This document shows, in pieces, positions 31,758-40,500 of a DNA stretch of 42,372 nt (the stretch's first letter is position 1; every line of letters starts with the position of its first letter). The position numbers and the translations under genes are program-made. This stretch comes from Sulfurospirillum sp964466465 (lineage in GTDB: Bacteria > Campylobacterota > Campylobacteria > Campylobacterales > Sulfurospirillaceae): contig CAYXNJ010000018.1 of NCBI GenBank assembly GCA_964466465.1, positions 1 through 42,372 on the forward strand. The letters run 5' to 3'. The notes beneath the pieces were generated by a model that saw only the letters and a program-made list of their open reading frames with translations, made no database searches and was not told where the DNA came from.

Positions 31758-33052
31758 AAAAAGTGTTGTTAACAATAATGATTTTGGTACAAGGAGTATT
31801 AGTGGCGCAAGAAGTCAGTCAAATCAATGTAAATGGTGTAGAAATTCCTGTGGTATTTGAGAAAGATACCTCTTTGCCTATCGCTTCAGTACAACTTGTT
31901 GTTAAAAATGCTGGAAGTATGGAAGATGGTGCGAATGAAGGCATTGCGAAGTTTCTAGCAGCAATGCTTGGAGAGGGAACTAAAGAGATGGGTGCTACTG
32001 CATTTGCAGAAGAACTGGAATTTCGTGCGATTAGCCTTGGTGCTCATAGTGGCGTTGAGACCCTTGTATTTGAAGCTTCTGCCCTTAAAGAGCAATTTCC
32101 CTATGCGATGGATATGCTTCAAAAATTACTTAAAAGTCCTAACTTTAGCAAAGAGAGTTTTGATAAAATCAAGCTTTTAACCCTTGGAATGCTCTCAAAC
32201 AAAGAGAGCGATTTTGACTACATCGCCAATCTTAATTTACAAAAATTGATTTTTGAAAATACCCCTTTTGCGCATGCGTATAGTGGTGATGTGAAAAGTA
32301 TTAAAGCGCTTAAACTCAAAGACGTTGAAAACTTTTATAAAGAGCGTGTGAATTTAGAAAGCCTTATCATCGTTGCGGGTGGTGACATCGAGTTAGATGA
32401 ACTCAAAAAATTACTTTTACCAGTTCTTTCTGAGATTAAACATGGTAAACGCCGTGAAATTACCCATTTTGATGCGAATAAAAATGCCAAAGAGTTGATT
32501 GTCGATAAAGAGAGTGAGCAAGCCTATATCTATTTTGGGGCACCATTTTATATGAAAAGCGGTGATCCTGAGGCGTATAAAGCGAAAGTTGCCAGCTTCA
32601 TTTTAGGCGAGAGCGGTTTTGGAAGCCGTTTGATGGAAGAAGTACGTGTCAAACGTGGACTTGCGTATTCAAGTTATAGTAGAAGCAATATTGGTAAATC
32701 GAGCAGTAGTTTTACAGGGCATCTTCAGACTAAAAATGAGAATTTAGAAGAAGCCAAAAAAGTTGTTGCTTCTGAAATCAAACGTTTTGTAGAAGAGGGT
32801 GTAAGTGCAGAAGAACTTGCTCAAGCTAAGCGCTTTTTATTAGGAAGTGAGCCGCTTCGTAACGAGACTCTTTCACAACGTCTTTCTCGCGCTTTCTTTG
32901 AGTATTACAGTGGATTTGAGTTAGGGCACTCCAAAAAACAGTTAGAGAAGATCGAAAAATTAAGCCTTGAAGAGCTTAACAGCTTCATTAAAAAACACGA
33001 TGAGATCACAGCACTTAGCTTTTCGGTAGTCACGAAACGTGCAAAACCTTGA
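31754..33052 (+). CDS. M16 peptidase-like protein lacking the zinc motif
   Basis: This 432-residue exported protein begins MKKVLLTIMILVQGVLVAQE, a signal peptide. Two M16 domains are recognisable (VQLVVKNAGSMEDG...; later EEVRVKRGLAYSSYSRSN). Active M16 proteases have HxxEH in the first domain (GLAHFLEHM); here the equivalent segment reads GIAKFLAAMLGEGTKE, so both histidines and the glutamate are missing. The C-terminal RGLAYS substrate-binding Arg/Tyr pair is kept. It resembles the non-catalytic partner of two-subunit M16 enzymes, or a chaperone-like protein. Annotation pipelines would call it zinc protease. Confidence 0.82.
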   Translation: MKKVLLTIMILVQGVLVAQEVSQINVNGVEIPVVFEKDTSLPIASVQLVVKNAGSMEDGANEGIAKFLAAMLGEGTKEMGATAFAEELEFRAISLGAHSGVETLVFEASALKEQFPYAMDMLQKLLKSPNFSKESFDKIKLLTLGMLSNKESDFDYIANLNLQKLIFENTPFAHAYSGDVKSIKALKLKDVENFYKERVNLESLIIVAGGDIELDELKKLLLPVLSEIKHGKRREITHFDANKNAKELIVDKESEQAYIYFGAPFYMKSGDPEAYKAKVASFILGESGFGSRLMEEVRVKRGLAYSSYSRSNIGKSSSSFTGHLQTKNENLEEAKKVVASEIKRFVEEGVSAEELAQAKRFLLGSEPLRNETLSQRLSRAFFEYYSGFELGHSKKQLEKIEKLSLEELNSFIKKHDEITALSFSVVTKRAKP

Positions 33053-34877
33053 TCTTGATCCGATAGACAAAGAACGTTTTAAAAAAATAGGGGTAGGAAC
33101 GCTTTTAGATTTAGCGCTCCTCCTGCCTCATTCATATGAAAATACAACACTTACGCCTACACCTCTTTTAGAACAGACTAACACGGTTGCGGTTAAAGTA
33201 CTCTCTTTAAAACAAAGTCCTAAAGTCTTTCAAATAGTTTTTTATGCTGAAATGTGGAAAACAAACCTAGATGGTGTCATCTTTGCCGCAAAGCCTTATC
33301 ATAAGGCACAATTTAGAGTGGGGAGTGAGCTTTATATCAATGGGAAAGTGAACTACAATGGTGGCAGATTGCAAATGGTTCAGCCTAAAATCATCACGTC
33401 CATCAATACTTTAGTTCCCAAGTATAAAACAACACTTCAAAATAAAACAGTGATAAGCTTAATGCAGCGCTATCTGACACTTGATACACTCTTACGTGAA
33501 GGACTCAACGAAAAAGAAGCTAAAACGCTTTTAAGTCTGCATTTCCCTAGTGTTAAAGAAGCCAGTACTATCAGTAGTTTTGGTTACTCGGAATCCATAC
33601 TAAAAGTGCTTAAATATGTCGAAATCCATAACTATCTTAAAAAGCTCTCTGGAAAAAAGGTCAGTTTTCCTTCATGTGCTACGCTAGATGGCGATGAAAA
33701 ATCTTTTATAGCTTCACTTCCTTTTTCATTAACCGCCGATCAACAAAAAGTCATTGGTGAAATTAAGCGAGATTTTCTAAGTGAAAATGCAGCGAAACGC
33801 GTTATCATGGGCGATGTTGGGTGTGGTAAAACGATGGTGATATTGGCTTCTGTTATGATGTCATACCCTCAAAAAGCCGTTTTGATGGCACCTACTACGG
33901 TACTTGCCAACCAGCTGTTTGAGGAAGCTCTGAAGCATTTACCAAAGCATGTGAAGACGGTTTTGATTACTCAAGAAGCTGATAGCAAGGAAAAGGTGGA
34001 GGATTTTGATTTTATCATTGGGACACACGCTTTACTTTATAGAGAACTTCCAAAGTGTGCCTTGGTGATGGTGGATGAACAGCACCGTTTTGGCACTAAA
34101 CAGCGTTCTTTACTTTCAGCTCTTGTTTCAAAAAAAGCTTGGCATCCTCATTATTTGCAGTTCTCTGCGACTCCTATTCCAAGAACTTTGAGTATGATCC
34201 AATCTTCTTTAGTGGATTTTTCGTTTATTAAAATGCTTCCTTTCCCTAAAGACATTACCACCAAAGTCATCGCCAAAAAAGATTTTAAAGCCTTGGTTGA
34301 ACATATCAAAAATGAAATTGCACAAAACCATCAGTGCATCATTGTTTATCCGCTAGTCGAAGAGAGCGAGATGATTAATTATCAGTCGATTGATGAAGGA
34401 CGTGGTTTTTGGGAAAAACATTTTGAAGGCGTTTTTGTTACGTATGGTAAAGATAAAAATAAAGAAGAGATCCTCAAAACATTTAAAGAAGAGGGTAATT
34501 TACTCATCTCCACCACCGTTGTTGAAGTCGGTATCTCGCTTCCAAGACTTTCAACCATTGTCATTGTCGGTGCTGAACGCTTAGGACTTGCTAGTTTACA
34601 TCAGCTTCGTGGACGTGTGAGTCGCAATGGCTTAAAAGGGTATTGCTATTTGTACACCAATCTTGCTAAAAGTGAAAGGCTTGAAAAATTTAGTCTGACA
34701 CTTGATGGATTTGAAATAGCCGAGCTTGATTTGCAGTTCCGTCAGGGAGGTGACCTTGTTGAGGGAATCATTCAAAGTGGTAAAAAACTGGTTTGGTTTG
34801 AAATGGGTTGTGATGAGGAAATTTTAAAAGAGGCAAAAAGAAGGATTGAGGAGGCTAAGAGCCTCCTCTATGTTTAG
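33039..34877 (+). CDS. recG: ATP-dependent DNA helicase RecG
   Basis: This 612-residue cytosolic helicase remodels stalled forks and branched DNA. It has an N-terminal wedge/OB region (about 50-140), Walker A MGDVGCGKTMVILAS, DEQH box MVDEQHRFGTKQR, SATPIPRTL (motif III), and the C-terminal VVEVGISLPRLSTIVIVGAERLG and QLRGRVSRNG (motif VI). It is shorter than E. coli RecG (693) but usual for Campylobacterota. The start is GTG 33039, 14 nt inside the M16 gene; no in-frame ATG with a ribosome site lies nearby. It ends 2 nt from the convergent hpf. Confidence 0.92.
   Translation: MQNLDLDPIDKERFKKIGVGTLLDLALLLPHSYENTTLTPTPLLEQTNTVAVKVLSLKQSPKVFQIVFYAEMWKTNLDGVIFAAKPYHKAQFRVGSELYINGKVNYNGGRLQMVQPKIITSINTLVPKYKTTLQNKTVISLMQRYLTLDTLLREGLNEKEAKTLLSLHFPSVKEASTISSFGYSESILKVLKYVEIHNYLKKLSGKKVSFPSCATLDGDEKSFIASLPFSLTADQQKVIGEIKRDFLSENAAKRVIMGDVGCGKTMVILASVMMSYPQKAVLMAPTTVLANQLFEEALKHLPKHVKTVLITQEADSKEKVEDFDFIIGTHALLYRELPKCALVMVDEQHRFGTKQRSLLSALVSKKAWHPHYLQFSATPIPRTLSMIQSSLVDFSFIKMLPFPKDITTKVIAKKDFKALVEHIKNEIAQNHQCIIVYPLVEESEMINYQSIDEGRGFWEKHFEGVFVTYGKDKNKEEILKTFKEEGNLLISTTVVEVGISLPRLSTIVIVGAERLGLASLHQLRGRVSRNGLKGYCYLYTNLAKSERLEKFSLTLDGFEIAELDLQFRQGGDLVEGIIQSGKKLVWFEMGCDEEILKEAKRRIEEAKSLLYV
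34848..34868. terminator. Hairpin at the recG 3' end
   Basis: A 9-bp perfect stem GAGGAGGCT / AGCCTCCTC with an AAG loop lies within the last codons of recG. Its minus-strand tail reaches CTTCTTTTT, so it may terminate hpf better than recG. Confidence 0.5.
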
Positions 34878-34879
34878 GT

Positions 34880-35401
34880 TTAATAAAGTCCAAATCTTCC
34901 ATCGGTTTTTTTATACATAACGCGGAATTTATCTTCCATATCGTGGAAAACGATAAATTGTCTATCTGAAGCTTTTAGTTCATTCATAGCATCTTCAACC
35001 TCAATAGGTTTGTAGCTGTTAAGGCGCATTGGAACGATTTCATCATCGCTTCCTTCGGCATTATCAGGTGTTTCTGCCACGTCAAGTCCTTCAAGAGGTT
35101 TATGCGTGTTGATTTTATCGTGGTGACGGCGTAGAACTTTTTTTGCGCGCTCAATCGCAAGATCAATTGCGGCATACACATCTTTGTCTTTTTGTTGAAT
35201 GACAACGGTGTTTTTATGCGCCATATTAATAGCAAATTCAACATTAAAGCCTTTTTTGCCATTTTTTTCATCCGCTGAGATCACAGTACGCACAGAGATA
35301 ATGTCCAAATTGTATTTGCCCAGAGCATTAACCGCTCCTTCAATGTAAGCCTTAATTGGCTCGGTCAAATCAAATTGTTTTCCTACGATACTTGTGTTCA
35401 T
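34880..35401 (-). CDS. hpf: Ribosome hibernation-promoting factor, long form
   Basis: This 173-residue HPF/RaiA-family protein binds the 30S subunit and, in the long form, dimerises ribosomes into inactive 100S particles in stationary phase. The N-terminal domain (about 1-100, FDLTEPIKAYIEGAVNALGK to AIERAKKVLRRHHDK) is followed by a linker and a C-terminal dimerisation domain (IEVEDAMNELKASDRQFIVFHD...). ATG 35401 is preceded by AAAGGAG. Upstream there is a promoter-like TATACT and a small CCCTT/AAGGG hairpin (35419-35432) close to the ribosome site. Confidence 0.9.
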   Translation of the reverse strand: MNTSIVGKQFDLTEPIKAYIEGAVNALGKYNLDIISVRTVISADEKNGKKGFNVEFAINMAHKNTVVIQQKDKDVYAAIDLAIERAKKVLRRHHDKINTHKPLEGLDVAETPDNAEGSDDEIVPMRLNSYKPIEVEDAMNELKASDRQFIVFHDMEDKFRVMYKKTDGRFGLY

Positions 35402-35443
35402 CTTGTCTCCTTTTCCTTCCCTTTTTCAAGGGTTTATGAAGTC

Positions 35444-35472
35444 AGTATAACAAATAAAACCTTAAATGAAAA
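35444..35472 (-). promoter_or_regulatory. Candidate promoter of hpf
   Basis: On the minus strand TTTTCA (35472-35467) and TATACT (35449-35444) are 17 nt apart, 43 nt before the hpf ATG. Confidence 0.4.
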
Positions 35473-35481
35473 GGAGGTTTT
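35456..35481 (-). terminator. Probable terminator of the MSHA-like pilin operon
   Basis: A 7-bp stem AAAACCT / AGGTTTT with a 12-nt loop lies just after the last pilin gene's stop. On the minus strand the right arm ends in TTTT and continues ATTTG. Confidence 0.5.
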
Positions 35482-35491
35482 AAAGCTGAAA

Positions 35492-35944
35492 TTACGGCTT
35501 TTGGATAGTGCGGCGATGAAGTCTGATAGGCTCTGTGGAAATATTCTGATCGGGAGTTGTTTCAACAATTGTATCGATGATGACGGTCATATTGGAGTCA
35601 GATGTTGCGACAGTATTGCTCAATGTATTACACCCAGCAGGAAGACCATTTCCCATATAATTAATGGTAATGTTAATATCAAATTGTGGATTAGCACCTG
35701 CTGTTGGGATATACTGTGAATTAATAGCATTTAAACAGCCATTGGTAGCATTGACCTCATGTCCACTAATGGCGAGTAGGGCAAATTCTGTACCACTTTG
35801 CACTAGTAGTTCTGCTTGTTCACGGAGAAAGAGATCACTGGTTTGTTTGGTTGAAAACGTTGAAAAAGAGAGTGCAAGTGCTGCTATCGAAGCGATAAGA
35901 ACTATAAAAATAATTGCTGTGAGGAGTGAAAAACCTTTACGCAT
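35492..35944 (-). CDS. Minor pilin-like protein (MshP/PilX type)
   Basis: This 150-residue protein begins MRKGFSLLTAIIFIVLIASIAALALSF: a short basic leader, a Gly/Phe prepilin-peptidase site and a hydrophobic helix. The +5 glutamate found in most pilins is absent (FSLLT), as in MshP/PilX-type minor pilins. The globular part has two cysteines (NGCLNAIN, AGCNTLSN). It is the last gene of a four-gene unit; its ATG overlaps the preceding stop (TAATG). It would be an inner-membrane/periplasmic pilus or pseudopilus component. Confidence 0.72.
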   Translation of the reverse strand: MRKGFSLLTAIIFIVLIASIAALALSFSTFSTKQTSDLFLREQAELLVQSGTEFALLAISGHEVNATNGCLNAINSQYIPTAGANPQFDINITINYMGNGLPAGCNTLSNTVATSDSNMTVIIDTIVETTPDQNISTEPIRLHRRTIQKP

Positions 35945-36897
35945 TAGAATATCGCCTTTTCTTTACATGCACTAAAGTCAAAATTACCACTTTGGTTGTT
36001 GTCATGGATACAGAGTTTAATACGAATGGTATCGCCTGTTTGGATGATACGAAATGTACTCACATTCTCTGCAAGAATGGAAGTTGGCGTATCACCAGCA
36101 TTATAATTTTCACCATTCCATGGTTGGTAGCTATAACGAAGTGTTAGATTAAAATCATCTGCATTTCCTACGGGTACAAGCGCATAAGCAGAATGCGAAA
36201 GATAGTATTGCTCAAAAAGATCTCCAGAACCAATGCCATCTTGGTCAAAATCAGTTAGGTTGTCATCCATAGGAATATGTAAACGTGTATTCACTCCAGC
36301 TACTTTAGAAACGCGAACAGTATAATTACCAACACCTTGTGAATAGTAGTTGTTGACATCATAAAGTGGTTTATTGGCTTTAAAAATAAGTGCAGGTAAT
36401 TTGCCGTTTTCATTATTCATATCTATAGAACCATTAGGATAATTTGTAAGTGCTAGGATAAGGTCACGTGCAAAATCAAGTCTGCTACCAGGTGTTTCAA
36501 GGGTACGGTTTGTGCGGTTTGTTTCATTGCTATCCATATCAATGAAACCACTCCATCCTGGTACAACAGAGGTTCCATCATGCTCACCTAAAAAGCTTTC
36601 ATTGCTAATGCCTATCCATTCGATGATGTTATAACCAGGAACAGCACTAGGAAGCGCAACCCAATTGGCACCATTATCATTACTTGCTCTTACACTATCT
36701 TTGATGCGGTATTGCAAACGCTTAGCTATCTGTTCTAAAACAATTTCTGTTTGACTCTCAAGACGGTTGATAGCACGTGTACGAAGATAATTTTCGTAAA
36801 GCTTAGCGATTATCTCTGCTCCAATGCTGGCAACGATACCAAAAACAACGATAACCATGACCAATTCTATCATCGTAAAAGCAGAATGTTTTTTCAT
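35944..36897 (-). CDS. Prepilin-type protein (MshO-like)
   Basis: This 317-residue protein has a type IV prepilin N-terminus: MKKHSAFTMIELVMVIVVFG, cleaved before Phe, with Glu at +5. The residue before the cleavage site is Ala instead of the usual Gly. The rest is a long periplasmic domain of Asn/Asp-rich beta structure, with a C-terminal cysteine pair (RIKLCIHDNN, FSACKEKA). The size and gene position fit MshO of MSHA systems. ATG 36897 is chosen over the longer frame because it begins the prepilin leader and overlaps the preceding stop by ATGA. Confidence 0.75.
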   Translation of the reverse strand: MKKHSAFTMIELVMVIVVFGIVASIGAEIIAKLYENYLRTRAINRLESQTEIVLEQIAKRLQYRIKDSVRASNDNGANWVALPSAVPGYNIIEWIGISNESFLGEHDGTSVVPGWSGFIDMDSNETNRTNRTLETPGSRLDFARDLILALTNYPNGSIDMNNENGKLPALIFKANKPLYDVNNYYSQGVGNYTVRVSKVAGVNTRLHIPMDDNLTDFDQDGIGSGDLFEQYYLSHSAYALVPVGNADDFNLTLRYSYQPWNGENYNAGDTPTSILAENVSTFRIIQTGDTIRIKLCIHDNNQSGNFDFSACKEKAIF

Positions 36898-37541
36898 TGG
36901 TATGGCCTTGAAGGAAGTAGCGTTGATTCGCCTATGTTGCATGAAAACGTACGTAGGGTAATATTTTGATTGGCTCCTGTAACTTGTACGGCTATCGTTT
37001 TTATATTGGTGCGAACATTCGCATTGTCAGGATTAAAGGTAAAAGCATTGAGTTGTGCATCGCTAGCATAAGTTATCGTTGGGGTGAGTGTCAGTGCCGT
37101 AAAGACATAATCAAGTGTTCCAGCGCCCTCAAGTGGATTTGCTATGACTGTAGCTTGTCCACTAAAGTCATCAATATCATTAAGCCCATCAGTACCAATA
37201 GCAGAAGCTGTAGCACCCGTAGCAGAACATTTTCGCCTGTAATCTGCATTAACATGCCCTACACGCCTATTTGCGGCATTACTACAGTTAAGTGCTGCGT
37301 TGCCATTGGCCGCTGTGATAACAAATGAACGTGAAGCATTGGCATCATAGCTTTTATCATCCCATTCATAGGTGAGAATATCACCTATTTTCGTTTTTGC
37401 CGCAAGAATGGCTTCTTGTTGCAAAGCAAAGGCATTGTTCGTCTGTACTTGAGTGAGGATTAAGGGCAAACTCATAACAGCAATTCCCATAATGACTATG
37501 GCAAAAACAAGCTCTAGCATTGACATGGCTGAACGCATCAT
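36894..37541 (-). CDS. Prepilin-type protein (MshD-like)
   Basis: This 215-residue protein begins MMRSAMSMLELVFAIVIMGI, a type IV prepilin leader with cleavage after Ala and Glu at +5 (MSMLE). A hydrophobic helix is followed by a periplasmic domain with a cysteine pair (ALNCSNAANRR, YRRKCSATG). ATG 37541 fits GGAG five nt upstream and the TAATG overlap with the preceding large gene; the frame extends further but lies inside that gene. It is comparable to MshD in size and position. Confidence 0.75.
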   Translation of the reverse strand: MMRSAMSMLELVFAIVIMGIAVMSLPLILTQVQTNNAFALQQEAILAAKTKIGDILTYEWDDKSYDANASRSFVITAANGNAALNCSNAANRRVGHVNADYRRKCSATGATASAIGTDGLNDIDDFSGQATVIANPLEGAGTLDYVFTALTLTPTITYASDAQLNAFTFNPDNANVRTNIKTIAVQVTGANQNITLRTFSCNIGESTLLPSRPYQ

Positions 37542-40500
37542 TACCACTCCATCTTTCGATTGGTTCGAGTAGAAGCATTGACATCGACGGTTCTTCCAAG
37601 GCTTCCTTGTCCCGCCCAATTGCCAGAATTGATAAATTCGACATTAAAATCATTAGTGAGTGCATTGGCATTAAAAGGGTTAAATAGAAGCCATGAAGAA
37701 GGTGCCATCTGAATACGATCGGTATATGGGACGGCAGTTGTATTTGGCAAACGGAGAGTATTGCTTTCAATTCCAGCAACAATATTTCCAGAAGTTGCAG
37801 TATTTGCACCGTCGATTAATGTTGTACCTACAGAGGTAAATCCATTTGGTGTGACATTGCCATCTGCATTTACATGTAAACTATTTTGATACCAATTAAG
37901 GGATAATGGGCTCTGTGATCCTGTGATGTTGAAATCAGTTCTTACACAGCTCTTACAATAGACTTCATAACGAATTGTTGTTGGAATACCTTCTTTAGGC
38001 CCTCTATAATCTGTGGAGTAAACCCGCCCATAATAAAATGTAGTATTTATATCATTAGTTCGACTAAAATCGCTACCATTGACATCATTGGTATCACGAA
38101 CTGAGATATTAAAATCATTTTTTGCAATATGAAATGGTTCATCTGGTCTTGAAATATTTCTATCAAAATTAAAATCAACAGTGATGTTGGCAATGCCATT
38201 TGTAAAATTTCCTTCTGTTGTAGATAGTCTGGAACTCCCTGTTGTATTAAGTTCAGAACTTGTAGTATTCTTATCTCCAAAGAAGAGGATCCGATTTATT
38301 GCATTAGAAGCATTTGTAAGCCATTCGGTGTTAGGCGGTAGGTTTATAAGTGATATTGTTGTATTGATATCTTTAGAAAAGCACTTTGCTGTGTAATTTG
38401 TGGCTGTAGTATTATTATCAAGAACGGCTGTAATGGTAATGTCAGTATGGGCACTCATGTTTTGATCTAAAGAAATATAGGTGAAGATATGGTTGTTTGC
38501 ATTTCTAAGTGTAAGTAGGTTAAGAAATCGACTTGGAAGAAAGGTTAATTGTTTAATTCCTTGCGTAAGACAGCCAACTTTACCACTTGCGTCATGATTG
38601 TTAGAATAACTATTTTTAATGCAGTCATTATAGCCCTTACCATTTCCTTCTGTTTGATCAACCCATGTCCACATATTATCAGTAATGGTTATATTTATAT
38701 CTCCAATATTATTATAAGTGTAATTTGTATCAGCATGTCCGCTTATAAATTGAATTGCATTTGAAAACAACACAGGCGTAGAATTAAGGCTTGTGCAAGT
38801 ACTTGGAAGATTTAACGCTTGTGTAGCATTTTTTTCGAAGGTATTATCTATCACCTGATCATAACCTGAAACATTATTGTCAACTCCATAGCGTGTAGCA
38901 TTGATATTAAGTTTATAGGGTTTTCCACCATAAAGTTTTGTTTCATTTGCATCAAGACTATAGGTTGCTGGTCTAATAGCAAAATTATCTCTTGCGCAAG
39001 CATAAGATCCTGCAATATCTGTCAAACAGCTGAGACAACCGTAATTATGATTATACTTTGATGGAATAATAGAGCCTTGTGCAGAGTTGATACCATCTGA
39101 AGTATACATGTTTGAATCGCATGCTCTGTTCGCACCATCTGTACATAATGAAACATCAATACTCTTAGTTGCAAAAAGATCTTTAATTTTAGATGTACTA
39201 TTGAGACATTGTGGAACGCCTTTTAGATTTGCACTCATATTACTTACATTTGCACATTGAATGTTAGATCCAAGGAAAAATTTCCCCCAATCAATATATT
39301 TGACTCTGTAAGTAGTGTTTGCGTTTGCAAAATTGAGAGTATTGGTATGCACAACATTTGAATGGTTATTGAAAAAGACACCCATACTAGCATCATTGCT
39401 ATAAAGAATAGGTGCATTATTACATGAACTTTGTGTGTCAGTCATATTTGTCGCATCGACAACATCTAAGATTACTGAAGATTCTGAAGTTTTTAAGGTT
39501 ATTAGGTCATCTTTAAGACTAAGAACTTTTACATTAAAAGATTTTCCAGCAACTTGTGTAAGTAAAGCATTTTGTATATCAGATGGATTTGTTGGATCTG
39601 TTGTCGTGATTGTAGAAAATTCATTTACAACGTTGTAAGGACCAGGCGACAGTTTATATCGTATAACAAATTGATAATTATCTTCTGCCATACACATATA
39701 ATGGTCATGGCGATAGCGATCGTTAATTGTACCATCAAAACCTTGGTCATTATAATGGTATATATTACCTTGATCGTCAGCCCAAAAATGCATCCAGTTT
39801 CCATAAGTATAATCGCCGTTTGGTTCACGTGAGCGACTATTCAAATAACAATTTGTTGTACTACCTCCACTACACATTGGTGCACTGTTATAAAAATCAC
39901 CTGCGGAAAAAGTTGTGATCCAAAAATCAGATGGGTAGCCCATCTCTTCCAAGGTTGTTTTCCATCCTGTTCCTGTACTGATATGGGCAATATTTATGGA
40001 TGTTCCATTAACCTCTGAACTTGATGTTAGATCATAACCATATGTTTTTCCATTAATTGTACGTCCATTTGTGATGGGTGTCCAACTACCAGCATATCCT
40101 GGGTCTAATATACCATCAGAGCTGCTTCCATCATCGTAATAAAGTCCCATTGGTCCATAGGGCCAATAATAACGAGTGGTTTCATAACTTTTTCCCCACC
40201 CATCAATATTGCGATCAGTAAAATATTCGCCCATTTGTCCTGTATATGGTGACCATTGGGCTTTTTGATCATTAAGGAATGTTCGTGTTTTATTAAAAGT
40301 AATTTGTGAATTCGGTACAAAGAAAAAAAGTCCTAAATTACTGCATGTATCTTTTTTATTCTTAATATCACTATGATTTTCTGTTCTTACACCATCAAGA
40401 GTCAAAAACATAGTCCATGAATATTGATCTTCTGCATTTGCCCCTGTTACTTCCATACAATAGGCGACAAATGGTCTATAATCTGATAATGATTGATTTG

